Below are positions 12,930 to 26,718 of a stretch of DNA of 64,000 nucleotides, one piece after another. The position numbers and the translations under genes were made by a program. Source of the DNA: Strongylocentrotus droebachiensis (taxonomy: Eukaryota; Echinodermata; Echinoidea; Camarodonta; Strongylocentrotidae); the NCBI GenBank assembly GCA_035222895.1, contig JAVYIG010000113.1, positions 461,501 through 525,500 of the forward strand, read 5' to 3'. Under the pieces are notes generated by a model. That model was not told the origin of the DNA. It did not search any database and worked only from the letters and a program-made list of their open reading frames with translations. Position 1 is the stretch's first letter, and every line of letters begins with the position of its first letter.

Positions 12930-13190
12930 CATGAAAGAGAGATGGAGAAGGGGAGGGGAGGGAAAAGGAAAAGGTATGAGAGGGGAAGGGGGAAAGAGTG
13001 AGGGGTGAAGGAAGAGGGGGATGGGAAGGAAAGGGATAGAAGGGGTAGAGTTGGTATACAGCAACATCAAAAACCCAACAACTCCGTGTTAAAGCAGTTA
13101 CACAACATGGAAAGGGAGGTGGGGGAGACGGGGATAGGGGAGGGGAAGATGAAAAGGGATCTAGGGAGGGGTAGGCGGCGTAGAGCCGGT
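12930..13190. repeat. Two G-rich homopurine tracts
   Basis: 12935-13050 and about 13110-13185 consist almost wholly of A and G, with many GGGG groups on the plus strand. The spacing of the G groups is compatible with G-quadruplex or triplex (H-DNA) folding. No gene is seen here. Confidence 0.7.
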
Positions 13191-13199
13191 CGATGACAG

Positions 13200-16100
13200 T
13201 GATTGTTTTTATTCCATATTTTAATCTTTTAACTTCCTCAAATGTTGCAATTCATAATAAGTGGGCCCTTTACATCTAAATAACGCCAGCAATATCCTTT
13301 GTGTAGACTTTATATTCTGGTCCCTTTACATGATAGTGTAAGGATTACAAGAGCAAGCATCCAACAATTGGCCCACTGAAAGAGAAATCGCTAACCAGCG
13401 TCCCGATTATCTTCGTTTTAATTCGCAATATAATGCATCATCCCAAATAGTTCGCAACAACATTCCATTGTCCTGAATTATTTGACAAGTTCATACACTG
13501 TCAACATATGAAACACAAGCTCCCCATCTCTCTATCTATTTCTTTCTTTTTCATTCTCTCTGTCTGCCCCCCCCCCCCTCTCGTCTCTGCGCTTACCCCT
13601 TTTCACCCCCTCTTTCTGACTCTCTCTCTCTCTCTCGTTCTCTTCCTCTATTTCTCTCTACTTCTTCCATGTCTGTTTATGTCTGTCTCTCACTCACTCT
13701 ACCTTCTACCCTCTTATTTATTATCCCTGCACTTTTTTCTTTCTTCTCTCTCACCTGGCATCCATTTCTCTTTCATTTTTATTGTGGGCCACAAAAAATG
13801 TGGTCTTTTTGTTCTGGAATCGACAGACAACAACGGATGAGCGAATAAATCAAAGTTATATCCACATCAAAAGTAACGTGTTGAATAGAAAGGGTTACGC
13901 TATGCGACCTCAAATATTTGCACATCAAACCGACAATCAGTAAATTGCTTTATTTACATTTTCCACTCTGTTATTGCCTTAAAGCTCAAGTTCCAACGAC
14001 ACTGCTCATAAGTCATGAAATATAATAAAATGTATGAAAATCCCGAGTCGGCTTCGGGTATTTTAGAGGGCAACACAATTTGCGGAGACTCACGAACCAC
14101 AAGCTCTGTAGGCCTCTTCTATGATGTTTGCCTTCGATAATGTTTGACGCAAACATGATATGCTGATTAGGCCAACGAAAAACAGTTTTTATGTTTTCGT
14201 CCCACATTCCTTCCCCCTTTTCGGTCCATCTTAATTTTGTCCTGATATTTTTATAAACAACAATCTGAGACATATATCAAAATATATTGCAATTTCACCT
14301 TGTTTTAGTCTTTCATGTGCATGCTCAAAGTAAATTTTGATCAACAAAATCTGTATTGAAATTGACCCAATATCATTTCTATGTACAGAAGCAGTATCAA
14401 ATAGCACCAAACCCATTCCTCCTCATTCTCGTAAAAGCCGGACAAGAAACTGAGAATCGCTTTTTCTTGGCCTCATGGTAAATAACTGATTATTTAAACT
14501 GAACCTAACTGAATGTGAAAAAAATCAAATTGGTTTATGCAAATCATCGTCCACTATGCTCGTCATAAATTTGGAATTCAAAATGTGTGAAGGATGAAAT
14601 GTTTACGTTTGTAATACTCTTTTCCTGACATTAATCTACAGAGGAAATTCGACCAATATTTCCACGAGGGACATGACGTATGTGTTTTCTTTATTACCAA
14701 ATCAAACAGATTTTCCAAAATAAATAAATAAGACAAGTTATTTTAACCTCACGTACTATACGACTCCTGTATAGTGCAGGATTTGCAGATTATTTTTAGA
14801 AAGTTAACAAAGCAAATTTTACGTTTAAATTTGCTCGGAGACCTCCTTTTATCGGCAATTACATTAGTTTCATGAATGGGGGAGAATGAAAAGTGGGCTG
14901 GAGATACAAAAAACGACTTTTGTCATGAAAAAGGAGGATCATTCTTACAAAATTACGATAGATACATTCCATAATCCCTTAATGGGTAATGACCCATTCA
15001 ATGTGGCGAGTACGTGATCTTTAGTGAGAGGTATGTACTACTGCGTGCCAAGAACCAAATGACATGAAATGCTTAAAGATAAAGTTCAGTTCTGGTCCTG
15101 CCATAGAATTGCTAAAAGCAACTATTTGGTAGAAACTTGAAAGGTTGACTATCCAATGCATAGAATTTGTATACTATGAGGTTTCGGTATCATCACAGTG
15201 ACAAGAAATCGACCAAATCTTCATGACGAAAACATCGCCCACATACATACACACGTCCAGCTATTTCTTGTCATATTTTAATTATGATTTTTTAATATGA
15301 TGGCATTTAAAGAGAGCAATCCCATTCAGGAGACATTTTGTACTGTGACTTTCTTCCAATCTGGCATAGTTTTTTTCTACCCACCCTTCTTTTTTCATGC
15401 ACCTGATAATTTCTTTGATGGTGTACCGATTACATCATGTAGACATAATTGAGCGATAACCAAGAGCAGAACAATGTGCCGATTTGGAAACGAATTTGAC
15501 GCTCTGGTTCACGATAAGCTTGATAAATAGACCAGAGATGCAGACTTTGAATGCGAAAGAGAATGTCATCAAAAAAGAATTAAATTTGTCAATTCATCAT
15601 AACAGATGTAAAATTAGAGACACAATTACTGTCGGAGTTGTAATACAAATCTCCTGGTTGTGAAATTTGTCCTCCACCTTAAAAAACCAAAAACCAAAAG
15701 TCGTCCAATAATATCTGATAACTTTTTCCTTTGCTTGTTTGAAATTTCGAAATTGTCCCCCCCCCCCCCTCCTCACTTAAAAATAAGTTGTATCCGCCCT
15801 GTATTAAAGGCCGTGTGATTTATATGGACAAAAAAATATTGAATAAAATTCATCTTTTGGGCGATTTCTAACAAGCTAGCCAAACAATTTAAAGAAACTA
15901 AATAAATTAGATTGTGCATGGATTATCGGAAGTAAAACATAAGGGTTGTAATTCATAAATGGTACAGAATTTTCCAAATTATTTCTTACTTTACTCCGTG
16001 TAATATTGCTGAAAATCATGCCCACCTCGCTAACAAGTATTTATAAATAGCTATTTATGACAAATAGATTTCCAAACATCTCGTATGTTTCGTAATTTGC

Positions 16101-16766
16101 ATATAACTGTCCTGTTACACGACACAAGAGCTAGCTCGGGAAAAGGGGTCCATGTTATGTAACAATAACACCTCTTCCTGTTATTGTCGCCTTACAATTT
16201 CGACCCCCTTCCGAAACTAATTTTGATGTGCTTTCAAGTAATATGAGTACATATCGGCAGGGTTGGATTTAAAAAAATGGGGTAGGGGCACCATTCCGAA
16301 ATCTCCCCCTCACTGTCTTTCTCTCTCTGTCTCTCTTCTTCTCTCCCCCTCTCCACATCTCGCTCTCTCTCCTCATAAAAAGAAAATCCATATTTTCCCG
16401 TGTGCCTCTTGTGTCTAATATATGTGAAAGGGGTCAACCAAGGGATGTTCAATTATTCATTAATTGATTGATTTGTATTATTATCATTATTATTATTTGG
16501 GGGGAGGGGGGGGGGGGGGGTAGTTAAAGGAGTCCTAATTGGATTTAAAGGAGGGCTTAAAGAAGGTAGAGGGCCATAGTCCACTTCTGCCTCCCTAAAT
16601 CCGCCAGTGTGTATAAGTCAAGGGCATTCATCGGAAACAGAGATCGTGGTAAAATATGACGTTTTCATAAAAATAATGAGGAGGAAGGATCATAATCAAG
16701 GTTTATTGGCTTTTATTCTAGAGATGTCATATCCTTAGAACTATGATGACTGTTTTAACGTGTCAC

Positions 16767-16812
<46 letters not shown>

Positions 16813-18020
16813 AGGAGAAAGAAATATTATTTTACAACCTAATGTAAAGTGTTGGGAAACTAAATGCTTACCCCCTTAGTCATAGACATATAAAGCAATT
16901 TTCAATATTAAGATAGAGACAGAGAGAGAGATACATGCAGAGTATAAGAAAGTGGTTTAATTTTTTTCTTTGTTAATCTTTAAAATTCTCCCCCACCCTC
17001 CTCCTTATCGTGATTTTACCCCTTGCGATCTTTTAGAAATCTATAAATCTATTTTACTCTTAACGTCGGCGCCACCATGAGGGGGCGGGATGTGCAAACT
17101 AATTTTCAAAAGGTTTTGAACTGGCAATAAAACATAAAATGTAGTGTCACTTATGGCAAAAATATGAGATGATTAATTATTAATACCTTTCTGAAAGAAA
17201 ATCTGAATATTGATTGTAAGTGTGTTAATCAAAAGAGCTTTTCAATTGAATAATGCGACGAAAATTCTTGCTTTAGCCAATTTGATGCTGTTTAATTTTG
17301 ATTTCTTCAAACCCTATTCAAAATAGATATACAAATCAAAATTTGATGTTTAAAAGGCAGACTACATATTTTGAAGAAGAAGAAGAAGGCACAAGAAACA
17401 AAGTTCGGACAAAGCGATGTTCCGGTCAGTTTTTGACCATTTATTATTCCTGTATGCGTTTTAATGTCTCTATTGACATTGACTCAACGATTATAAACAG
17501 GGTTTCTTTCAGATAGCAACACAACTATTCTGAAAACCATGCCCATTATGGCGATGACTCTACCGTATTTAAAAGAAATCATTGTTTCCTTTCGGGCTCT
17601 TTTATCTCCGCTAATCGTTGGTTTTAACGACTGGTTTTCTTTCTCTCCCATGTGGTTGCTATGAGATGATTAAGAGGGTCCAGCTAATATAATCAGTTAA
17701 CTATGTACTCTCTGTTTCGCCGAAGGACCATACCCAGTCACACTGCCAAATCGCAGGGCCAAGTTCTAGAAGAAGATATATATACATCGTTTTTTTCTTG
17801 GAGAGGGGAGGGGAAGTTTTTGCTGCAAGGTTGACAAAGTTGTTCTTGCAGCCATTTTCTAGACGTGCTTCGATTGAATTCATTCATTTTTGTATTTTGT
17901 TTAAATTTTATTATTATTATTTTATTTTATTTTTAATTTTTTGTATTTATTTATTTAATTATTATTATTATTATTTTTGATTTTTGATTTTTGATTTATT
18001 TATTTATTATTTTTTTTTTT
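13200..18020. other. Gene-free stretch
   Basis: It holds a pyrimidine-rich block (13530-13770, with a C11 run), C11 at about 15760, G-runs at about 16500-16520, perfect (GA)n at 16769-16808, and a T/AT-rich low-complexity block (17900-18022). Open frames are short and without family signature. Confidence 0.5.
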
Positions 18021-18025
18021 TTTGG

Positions 18026-18112
18026 GGGGGGGGGGGATGATTTGAACCCCCAAGCCCCCTCCCCCTTTTAGAACCGTTACCACCAAACCGATTCCATCCG
18101 GGCAATTCTATG
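18026..18112 (-). mobile_element. tRNA-derived SINE head with C-run
   Basis: On the minus strand there is an A-box-like TCGGTTTGGTGGTAACGG (about 18092-18075) and a B-box-like GGTTCAAATC (about 18048-18039). A C12 run and an A/T-rich tail follow, running leftward to about 17900. Acceptor stem pairing is absent, so it is not a working tRNA gene. The ATC plus C-run end is shared with 35867-35945. Confidence 0.6.
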
Positions 18113-18114
18113 GG

Positions 18115-20280
18115 TACTTCGGGTATAAATACTTTATTCGGTCCGTCTGTTGTTGATCTGGTGATGGTCACGTAGGTGTGACTGAGGTCTTGGTTATTGC
18201 GATCAACCTGAACGAATTACATCAATCCTTGCATTCCTTGAGATTATTGCTTTAATCGGAAGTGAGTTATTATCAATTCATTTTCTCTCACTATTGTGAT
18301 GATTTGATCGACGATTTCACGAGTTCCTAGAACAGCAACCACGATCAATTTAACTTTTCCATGTATACAAAGTCGCAATTGTAATGACAACCCCGAAATC
18401 AATTGTTCTTTTCTAAAGGTAAACCTTGGTTGAGTAACGGAAAGTTGTATTTATCAAAGAAACCGTCTGAAAGTTATTCAAAATATGTGACAAGTAGTTG
18501 AATCCTCATGGGGTTGTAATATGGGGTATTATGGACCACACACATAATAACAAAAATGGAGAAGATCAACTTGAAACCAAACTTAAAAGCACCGACAGGG
18601 ATTGAGGAACTCTTGTGACAATGTGGTAACTATCATCCTACCAATTTGATACGGCTTCATTTCTCTCTTCTCATTTATCAACTTCTTTTCTTCCAGATTA
18701 ATTTGGGATACTTGGAACACAATCGGAGAGACTTTCATACAAAATAAAATTAAGGCAATTTCAACAGCCTTGTACATCAGATTTGTAAACATTTCAATGA
18801 CATGTTTAATACACAATCCAAACATTATTATTTCTATAGGCAATAACATAGGGTATTGAAAACACACTTGATTTGTTTTCTTGGAAGTCTCTGCCATCGT
18901 GCTTTGGGTATTTGTGAAAGTTATATGAAAGAAAGAACAAACAAAAGTTATAACTCGCGATTCCCATTGGTTTAGTTTCATAGAATTTTAAGATTGGAAA
19001 TTTATCTCAAACTGGTACGAGACTTAAAATTAACGCGAATGTTACCAAAAGGAAGAACAAAGGAAGAAAGAACGAAAGAAAGACACATCAACATATTTCT
19101 GGTCTTCTGAGTAAAACAACCGCCATCGGGTTTACTTTGCAGCAAATCAAAAATTATCGTCATTACTACAAACATTATGAAAGCCATTAACTCAATGATT
19201 GTATACAAACATCATGATTCCCAAGATGAAACACGTTTCGTCCAAATTAATTAAACAAACAATAAACGATACAAAGTGCAACGTACACGTCATTTAAATG
19301 TACTGTTTTATCGAAAAAATATTCACAACTAAAAGAGTTTAATATTCATCGTAATGGAAAAGCAACTTCCGTTTTAAAAAAACTTGAATGTATTTTGTAT
19401 GATTAATCCATACAAAATTTCATTTAGAAGGTCATAATTACACAATGTAAACTGAATTTGAGTGTGCAGTAACTGCTACGTCTGTTTCAAACAAAATAAA
19501 TACCTCAATGCGTCACTAAATATGAGATAGGAAATCGTATGCTCATTAGGTTGTGAATTAATGCCAAGTTCATAGTGTTCTAAAAAATACGATACATGTC
19601 ACTCGAAATGTGCACACACATTACAAAACAAAAAACACACAAACAAAGACAAAGTCCATCTTTGGAGCCTTAAATATCCTTACATCAGCATATTAAAATG
19701 TTGCAATATTGAACCTTCCAACAGTTTTACATGTATATCTGGGTTTCTGTTAGAATTACATGTATACAAATAAAAAGGGGGAGGGGGACAGACCTTTAAA
19801 TATAAAGGTTGTCGAATTTTTCAAATGCATTTTGAATGTTACATGTGGGTGGGGTTCTAGAAAAAAAATAGGGAACACAAAACGTGGGTCCAAAGATAAA
19901 GGGAGGGGGAAAAGACCTTCCATGCTCTCACTCTTCACCCCCTGCTAAGCACCCACTGTTAGTAAAAAATTGTCTACTAAATGAAAGGTTCAGTCCCGGC
20001 CATTTTGAGAGGCTTCGAGATGCTCAAACTCTGGCATACAAGGTGCATGCACCCGCACAGATCGGCTTAAAAATTAGACGTTTTTATATTTAATAGAGTT
20101 TCTCTTTTTAGTTTTAACTGTTTATCTCTTTATTTGTAAACAGCAGGTTACTAAGAACAGAGTTCAAATCACGCGAGATATGTTACGCAATACCTAAATG
20201 ATGATTACGATGACGTCATTTTTATCAAGATGTGAGTAACGCAGATCAAAATCCGATAAAAGTCCTCCTCCTCTTTACAG
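18115..20280. other. Gene-free stretch
   Basis: AGGTGTGACTGAGG at 18173-18186 is the terminal sequence of the foldback family best seen at 60618-60874, so the stretch just left of it may be a decayed copy. Open frames at 18583-18981 and 19002-19208 (minus) have hydrophobic patches but no family signature. Otherwise I see nothing. Confidence 0.45.
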
Positions 20281-20281
20281 A

Positions 20282-20392
20282 CCACGGTCACACCAACGAC
20301 ACCGACACCAGAACGACTAGAGACCGAACAAAACAATCACACTACCCCAGATGACCAAGAATCGGGTGGTTTTGAGTCGGTGTGACTTGAGC
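20282..20392. mobile_element. Possible decayed foldback element (GTCACACC family)
   Basis: The left end GGTCACACCAACGACA and the right end GAGTCGGTGTGACTTGAG are imperfect inverted copies about 110 bases apart. The right end resembles the GTGTGACTGAGG termini at 18.2, 40.75 and 60.9 kb. Confidence 0.35.
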
Positions 20393-20982
20393 ATCATTCC
20401 ACTATTCTCACCATAACGGTACGTTTGAATCACCGTGCACAAAAAGAAGACAACAAGTATTTATAGAAAAAAAAACTACTTTAGTTGTGCATGTTTGAAT
20501 AGTAATTTGATAAAGAAGTGTGAAATTCCATTAGCAGGGGTGTTATGTAGTGGAGATCTTCTATACAGTGTTAACCCCATGGGGACAAATAACAGTAATA
20601 TTATGGTTTGTGATGTGAAGTCCATCTACAGATAATTCTGCATTATCTTTATGCTAATAGTTGTCATTTAATTTCTTTTCTTTCAATCACAAAATAAATA
20701 TTTTCTCCATTAATGAAAAATATAAGCAAGAAACACATGCTTAAAAACAATTACTTACTTGTTTTCCTACTTATTTTTATAATGCATTCCTTTGGATGAT
20801 CTCACTGGTAATTAATTTGTCTTGTGAAATTATTTTGATATTTTGAAACTACCAATTTGAATTTCATCATACCTCCCCTTTTTACTCTTTCACTCCTTTC
20901 TTATCCATATTAATTTCCTTCCTTCATTTACGTTCTTATTTATTTCTTCTCCTTCCCCTCTCTATCCCCCTATGTCTCGGTG

Positions 20983-21050
20983 TCTCTCTCTTTCTCTCTC
21001 TCTTTCTCTCTCCCTGTCTCTTTGTGTGTCTCTGTGTGTCTCTGTCTCTG

Positions 21051-21140
<90 letters not shown>
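20983..21140. repeat. (CT)n microsatellite, long
   Basis: Imperfect CT/GTCT units are followed by about 84 bases of perfect CT (about 21057-21140), the longest perfect dinucleotide run in the window. Most other arrays carry GA on the plus strand; this one is opposite. Confidence 0.95.
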
Positions 21141-21143
<3 letters not shown>

Positions 21144-21144
21144 T

Positions 21145-22298
21145 AAACTCACAATGCCATTATAGCCGAATCAGTCCAACTTCAGCGGTGAAAGTTCTCG
21201 AGAAGATGAGTGAACGCAGAGGGCGTAAATACAAAGGGGGAACGGTCAATGAACATGGTGGCAGCTAAGACAAGACGTATCATCACAAAAAATATAAAAA
21301 GTTTCTTGTACAATATCATGTAATCACGAATTTGAAATGGATTCATTCGACTGACCATAATCCATAAAGGGGCGTCGGCGTCGCTTTAGGGGTGTGGGCT
21401 CTTTTTCCTTGCCTGCATGCAAAGTTGAAAAACTGAAGACCATTTTTTTTTTTTTTTTTTTTTGTTGTTTAATATCCTTGTTTGAAAATGCTCTGCTACC
21501 ATAAGAGAAGTCTTGTCCGACAACCCCATTAAATATAGTTTGGTGATGCCCCTTCAGACATTTATTGGTTAATTACGATAATGCCATCTTTATGTGATTT
21601 CTACTACTACCACCACTACTACAAAATACATGTATCAGAATGGAACAATATGATTAATAGCAATAACCCTAATCCTGACACCGGCATCTCTAGTCAGGCC
21701 ATGACGATCATGAACAGCTTTCTCAACGACTACTTGGACGGAAGGACATGGGGAGTTTCGGCAATTTTCGTCAATTATATTTGGCTGGAGGGACGGTCAA
21801 TTTTGGACTTCTGTCGCATCAAAATGCCCCAACCGTATTCTAGTCCCAGTCCACCCCTTGCACAAATAAATATTACTTTCCTGAGGGAGCCAGATCGAAA
21901 ATAAACACCAAAATAACAATGTCATTGCCATTACTGTCAGCCTCCGGGAAAAGATGATACTAATATGAATCTGAAACCGACCTCTATTAAGAGGACCACA
22001 AGCCACATAAGGATTTGATGTAGGGGAGAGTTAACAATCATTTAATAATTTAGGGGGATCGATTTCGGTCCTTTCATTTTTTTGCAAATCATCAAATTGA
22101 ACATTACAAAGAAATTTGATATTCAAATGTTCAGGATTGTGCTAGTAATGCGGTTGCAAGTACTGAACTCAAAGTATTTTTAGAACGTTCCCGAATCCTA
22201 CTATTTCAAACATGCCCGTGTACAAGGGGGAAGCTACGAAGGGCATGTACATACAAAGAAATGATGAACGAAAGACGAGTTGACAAAAGAGAAAAGAG

Positions 22299-22300
<2 letters not shown>
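21145..22300. other. Gene-free stretch
   Basis: It contains a T21 run at 21443-21463 and short ACT repeats near 21600. A 107-codon open frame at 21581-21904 shows no family signature. Confidence 0.45.
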
Positions 22301-22301
<1 letters not shown>

Positions 22302-22367
<66 letters not shown>

Positions 22368-22370
22368 GAG
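22302..22370. repeat. (GA)n microsatellite joined to a tRNA-like head
   Basis: About 60 bases of perfect GA, then GATAGAGAGAG and a G-rich junction leading into the tRNA-like sequence at 22396-22460. Read on the minus strand, this is a tRNA-like head followed by a (CT)n tail. Confidence 0.9.
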
Positions 22371-22395
22371 AATAGAAAGGGAAAGGGGGCATGGA

Positions 22396-22460
22396 ATTAA
22401 GTTTCGAACCCCTCAACCCCTATTTAGTAGCCCAATCTCTCCGTCTACCTACCATGCCCG
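22396..22460 (-). mobile_element. Possible tRNA-derived SINE head
   Basis: On the minus strand a B-box-like GGGGTTCGAAACTT lies about 40 bases after an A-box-like segment (AGACGGAGAGATTGGGC). The tail is C-rich and runs into (CT)n. The box matches are imperfect. Confidence 0.4.
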
Positions 22461-22984
22461 AGAATCACATGTTTCCCCCTGTTTCACAAAATCAAAGACA
22501 TATATATACTTTACAATTATAACCAGACATTTTGAAAACAGATTAGAGTTCATTAATGAAACGAATACTGCCTGCACTTACATGTATGATACACAACCTA
22601 CTTCGTGCAAAAATGATAATTTATACGCCCCCATGTTTTCTCTAAAATCAAAACATTTGCAAAATCTATTTTCGACTCTCAAGTGTCCTACTTATATAGG
22701 TAGTTCAAGGTAAACTATCCTGCCCCCTTTTAATGAAAACAAAAAGAGAAAAATAGTGTCCTTCGCTTGCTGGGCAAGTGTTGGAGAGTTGGCACTTCTT
22801 ATACCTGTAGATCCTCGAGGAATAAGTTTTTCTCGGAAGAAAAAAATAATTAGTTGCCAAATATTTCGCCCCCTTTCTCAATCCGCCTCTGCCATCTTTA
22901 ATTGATAATTCCTACGGATATCATAAATCTAGCATATATGTAATCGACCGTTAATCTGACAATAATACAGACTCAGTAGCTATG

Positions 22985-23335
22985 TTCTCACGGGACCGTT
23001 GTAGATTTAAACTTTAAGTTTGAGAAACCTCGAAGTTATAAACAACAATCAACGATCCACTAACAACGACGAGGGTTTAAACGGGAGCAAAACAACGAGT
23101 TTAAAACTACATGCAGTCATTTTAAGAATAGCTGGAAGAACTTCGAAGTATTGTGTCCACACGACACATAACTTCGAGTGAGGACAGCACCCACACCCCC
23201 CCCCCTGCTCGTATTATTTGGAACAAAGTTTTGTAACCAAGAGTGCGTCCACATGGTACCGACTACAGTATATAAGATAGCTTCGTAGTTTACAACCACG
23301 ATCTAAACTTAAACTTGAGGAACTGCCGTGTGAAG
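22985..23335. mobile_element. Possible foldback element, degenerate
   Basis: The left end TTCTCACGGGACCGTTGTAG with TTTAAGTTTGAG, and the right end CTTAAACTTGAGGAACTGCC with GTGTGAA, are loosely inverted copies. GAAGTTATAAAC on the left also mirrors GTAAACTACGAAG-type sequence on the right. A C9 run interrupts the middle. Confidence 0.3.
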
Positions 23336-23595
23336 TAAACTAATATCTATCGAATGATCAGCTAGCTTTTATGGACATTATGCCCTGCAGGGAACACATT
23401 TCGTGTACGATTTGGTAAATACTTTTGACAATGATCTTCATGTTGACACACCAGCGCTATCCAACAGAGAATTAGCAATACTTAGCTCGAACACGAATCA
23501 ACATTGTCAATGCAGTTAGCAATCACAATAGATCTTATTTCACACTTTGGAGTACGTTAATAATAATACTAATAATAATGGTGTTGTGTAATGTA

Positions 23596-23771
23596 GAGGA
23601 ACCGCGTTATATCGAATTCCTTGATACCAAGGAAATTTCCTTGTTATAATGCAACCTTGTTATAACACGGCTGATAAATAAAGAGAATAATCATACATAG
23701 CTGGGATCGGCCAAATAACATGGGTTATATGGTACAAGCTTATTGCAGTATTTCATAAAGAGGTTCAACTG
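23596..23771. mobile_element. pogo/Tigger-like miniature element, TA-flanked
   Basis: The left terminus GAGGAACCGCGTTATAT and the inverted right terminus CAGTTGAACCTCTTTATG resemble the CAGTxGAACCTCGTTATA ends of pogo/Tigger transposons. TA lies on both sides (23594-23595 and 23772-23773), as expected for Tc1/mariner-superfamily target duplication. The 176 bp body has no coding capacity. Confidence 0.55.
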
Positions 23772-23812
23772 TACGTGCATGTACTGCCACTGAGTGGAAT
23801 CTACTCTTTTAA

Positions 23813-24052
23813 TAATAACAATAATAATAATAATAATAATAATCTTTTAGTCCACTTCAAATTTTATTAAACCGAAAATGGAAATTCTTTTTGCCCAATT
23901 GATCGTGAGCCCGGCAGCCACTGAGCAGCGCCAGATCGACGTTGCTCTATCCCCTTAGGCCTTATTGTTGAACGCCAAACAAGGTAGCAGCAACTCCCAT
24001 CTTTTAACGTATTTTGGTATGACGCGGCCGGGGTTCGAACCGACGACCTCCC
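23813..24052 (-). mobile_element. tRNA-derived SINE, 5'-truncated, with (TTA)n tail
   Basis: On the minus strand a perfect B-box GGTTCGAACC (24041-24032) is followed by a body of about 170 bases that includes GGGAGTTGCTGC and GGGGATAGAGCAACG. It ends in about 30 bases of (TTA)n/(ATT)n at 23813-23842. The A-box side breaks off at about 24052, so the copy lacks its start. The body resembles SINEs I recall from marine invertebrates. Confidence 0.6.
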
Positions 24053-24059
24053 GGTAGTG

Positions 24060-26718
24060 ATTTTTTTCACTTTGGAGTTAAATTCACTCCAGATTGCAAT
24101 TGAATCTACTCCTAAGTAGTGATGGAATAACAAATTTCTAGAGTGAATTCACTATTTTCAGCGTGGAATTCCAATGCAAATGAAATAATTCCTAATACAC
24201 TTCCAGAGAACTTCCACCGCTGTACATTTACAGACGAGTATAGAAGTGCCTCAGTACGACGAAAGAAAGAAGAAAAATCATGACATAAATGATAATCTTA
24301 TTCAAGATGTGTGTAGGTGATTTTAGTTAAATTATGCGGGTATTTTTTCTCTGCATAATACTTGAAATTTTCCAATACCTTTTCATAAAGATTATCCATA
24401 GAATGTCCTTGATTTGTCGGACAATCGTACCACAATAATAACAAAAACGGAATAGTTAGTATACCCAATGCAATGGTAAATGTTAAGCCCGTAGCGGGCT
24501 CCGCCTCTTTAGATACAACGACGCTGCCATTTTGAAGACAGACTCAATATGCACTCATGGTAATAATCTATAATCTTATATTCGCTTGTATTTCAAATCA
24601 GTTTAATAGGATATATTTAGAAGTCATTAAAACACCGATGTATTTTTGTGAATATAATCTGTATATTCGTCATATTGGTGATTACAATGACCATTGTATT
24701 GTGATCGAGATTGAGGAAATTGGATGCAACCATGCCTTTGGTCCAGATAGTAACGACAGATAATTAGACGATAATTACCATTCATTTATCTGACCACATT
24801 CAAAAAGAAATATAATTATATATTTGCCTGTAATATATGTTAATCGCCGTCGAACAATAATGTTGACTACAAGGAAATTATACGTTTCGACATTATGACG
24901 GTGTGTAGTTTCATGGTTGACGAAGTTCTTAAAGTTCCGAATCAAACTGAACCGAAATGACCTCTGGAAAATTTCAAGGATTTCCAACAAAGGGACTAGA
25001 TTCCACCAGGGAGCATTAAATAATATTAATCACACCAGTGGCATAGCTACCGGGTACACTGGACACATGTACGCAACCGAATGGCAACAGAGAAAGAGAA
25101 AAGACAAGAAAATATTTTTTTCTTCTCGAAAATCAACCTATTAAAGGCAATTTCAAAAGCTTAGTCCGTCACTTACACGTACTTACAGTAAATGTGCTAA
25201 CATTACAATGGCTTGTTACGTAATTCGAAAGTGTTTTCAATGGAATATATACAATAGAGAATTGAAATTGCTGATTTCTTGAAAGTTTACGCGATCGTAT
25301 TGGGGGGGGGGGGAGCTGCAACGTGATATAAGAGTGATGCGATGCGATCCCCTCCCATCACCTCCAAATCACAAAAAAAAATTCTCGCATTTCATCGACC
25401 TACTGTTTTTGGCCCCTGGCCCCCAAAACGACGTATGTCCCCCCCCCCATCCCCCCTCAAGGGCTAGACCCTCGCTACGCCATTGCATCAGATCCAAACA
25501 TAGCGAACTAAACAACGTGATGCAATATATTATTCAACCCATTATAATTCACCCCCCCCCCCCCTTTGGCAGATCTTTATTTTTACCGTCGTAATTATAT
25601 CAAACCAACCATGACCCCCAAAATGACTCGGAACAGAACACAAACATTCCACTGATTTCTATGACACATGTCATCATGGTTAATAATGGAAAAAAACTTC
25701 CATTCATGACTGCTCCAATAAACCATTTGTATAAAGAAAATAGTAACAAAGAGGACATTTATTTATGACTTTGGCAATAATAATGGTTTGTCAGAAATGC
25801 TAGTACGATTTCATTACTACAGTACTACTATTATAAAAAAAAAAGTATTTGTCACACTCAAACCTGAAGTGAAAATATGTTTACGGGGACGTGACATGTG
25901 ATTCCAGATATTGATTTTCCTTTCAAAGATACAACAATAATGAATAGTACTCGGGTATTTCTATAAAAGTACTGAAATACCTTCGGGAATAAATCGAATG
26001 ATAAAGGTACTGTAGTTGGATTCATAAATGCCCTTTTACTTATGATATGAATGGCTGCATACTATATACATTGGCGTTAGTAGAGCTTTACCATGATAAG
26101 GTGCTCAAACATTCTTTGATTTTTCTTCTTCTTACCGAGTACCCTTTTACCTTACTTGGGTCGAGAATGCCCAATGTGCATTAATATTTTGCTAAAATAA
26201 TATAAGCGGCACGAAACATTTGGTAGAGAAGGATCAATCATACATGAGAGGAGTTGTGTACTATGGGGGGAATAACTTGCTCACCTGTCAGTGTTTTAAC
26301 CAAGCACGCAAAGTAGTGGACAAATTTGTTTTTTTCCTCTTGGTGGGCCAAGCGAAGCCTTTAAGGTCAAGCTAAAATGCATAAATGCACCGAAATACAG
26401 TTATAGCCACAATATTGCCATGAATACATGAACGAACGAAGGAATGAATGCATTGATACGACACTGTTCCTGTTAGTGTAATGGAGTGTATCCAAGCTTT
26501 ATCCAATATCAAATCTGATGTGATGCTTACAAATAAACGAGATAAATATCTACAACAGGCCGAAAAGTGAACAACAATTCATATACAAAGATATACGCAC
26601 ACAGAGCAAATGTAAAGGTTCTTGGCATCTTCGTAATACTGGAAATGAATGTTTATCCAATAACCTCATAAAGAAATAATTCGCAACTAATAAAACCGGT
26701 TATTCTAAACAGTCCTGT
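24060..26718. other. Gene-free stretch
   Basis: It holds a C9 run (25440), a C12 run (25553-25564), a G10 run (about 25302) and TGGCATAGCT/GCTACGCCA remnants near 25035 and 25475. Those remnants belong to a repeat type that borders G/C-runs elsewhere in the window. Nothing coding is recognised. Confidence 0.45.

Noticed and set aside
18583-18981. 132-codon minus-strand frame with hydrophobic stretches
   Set aside because: AT-rich DNA gives such frames easily; no family motif and no splice context.
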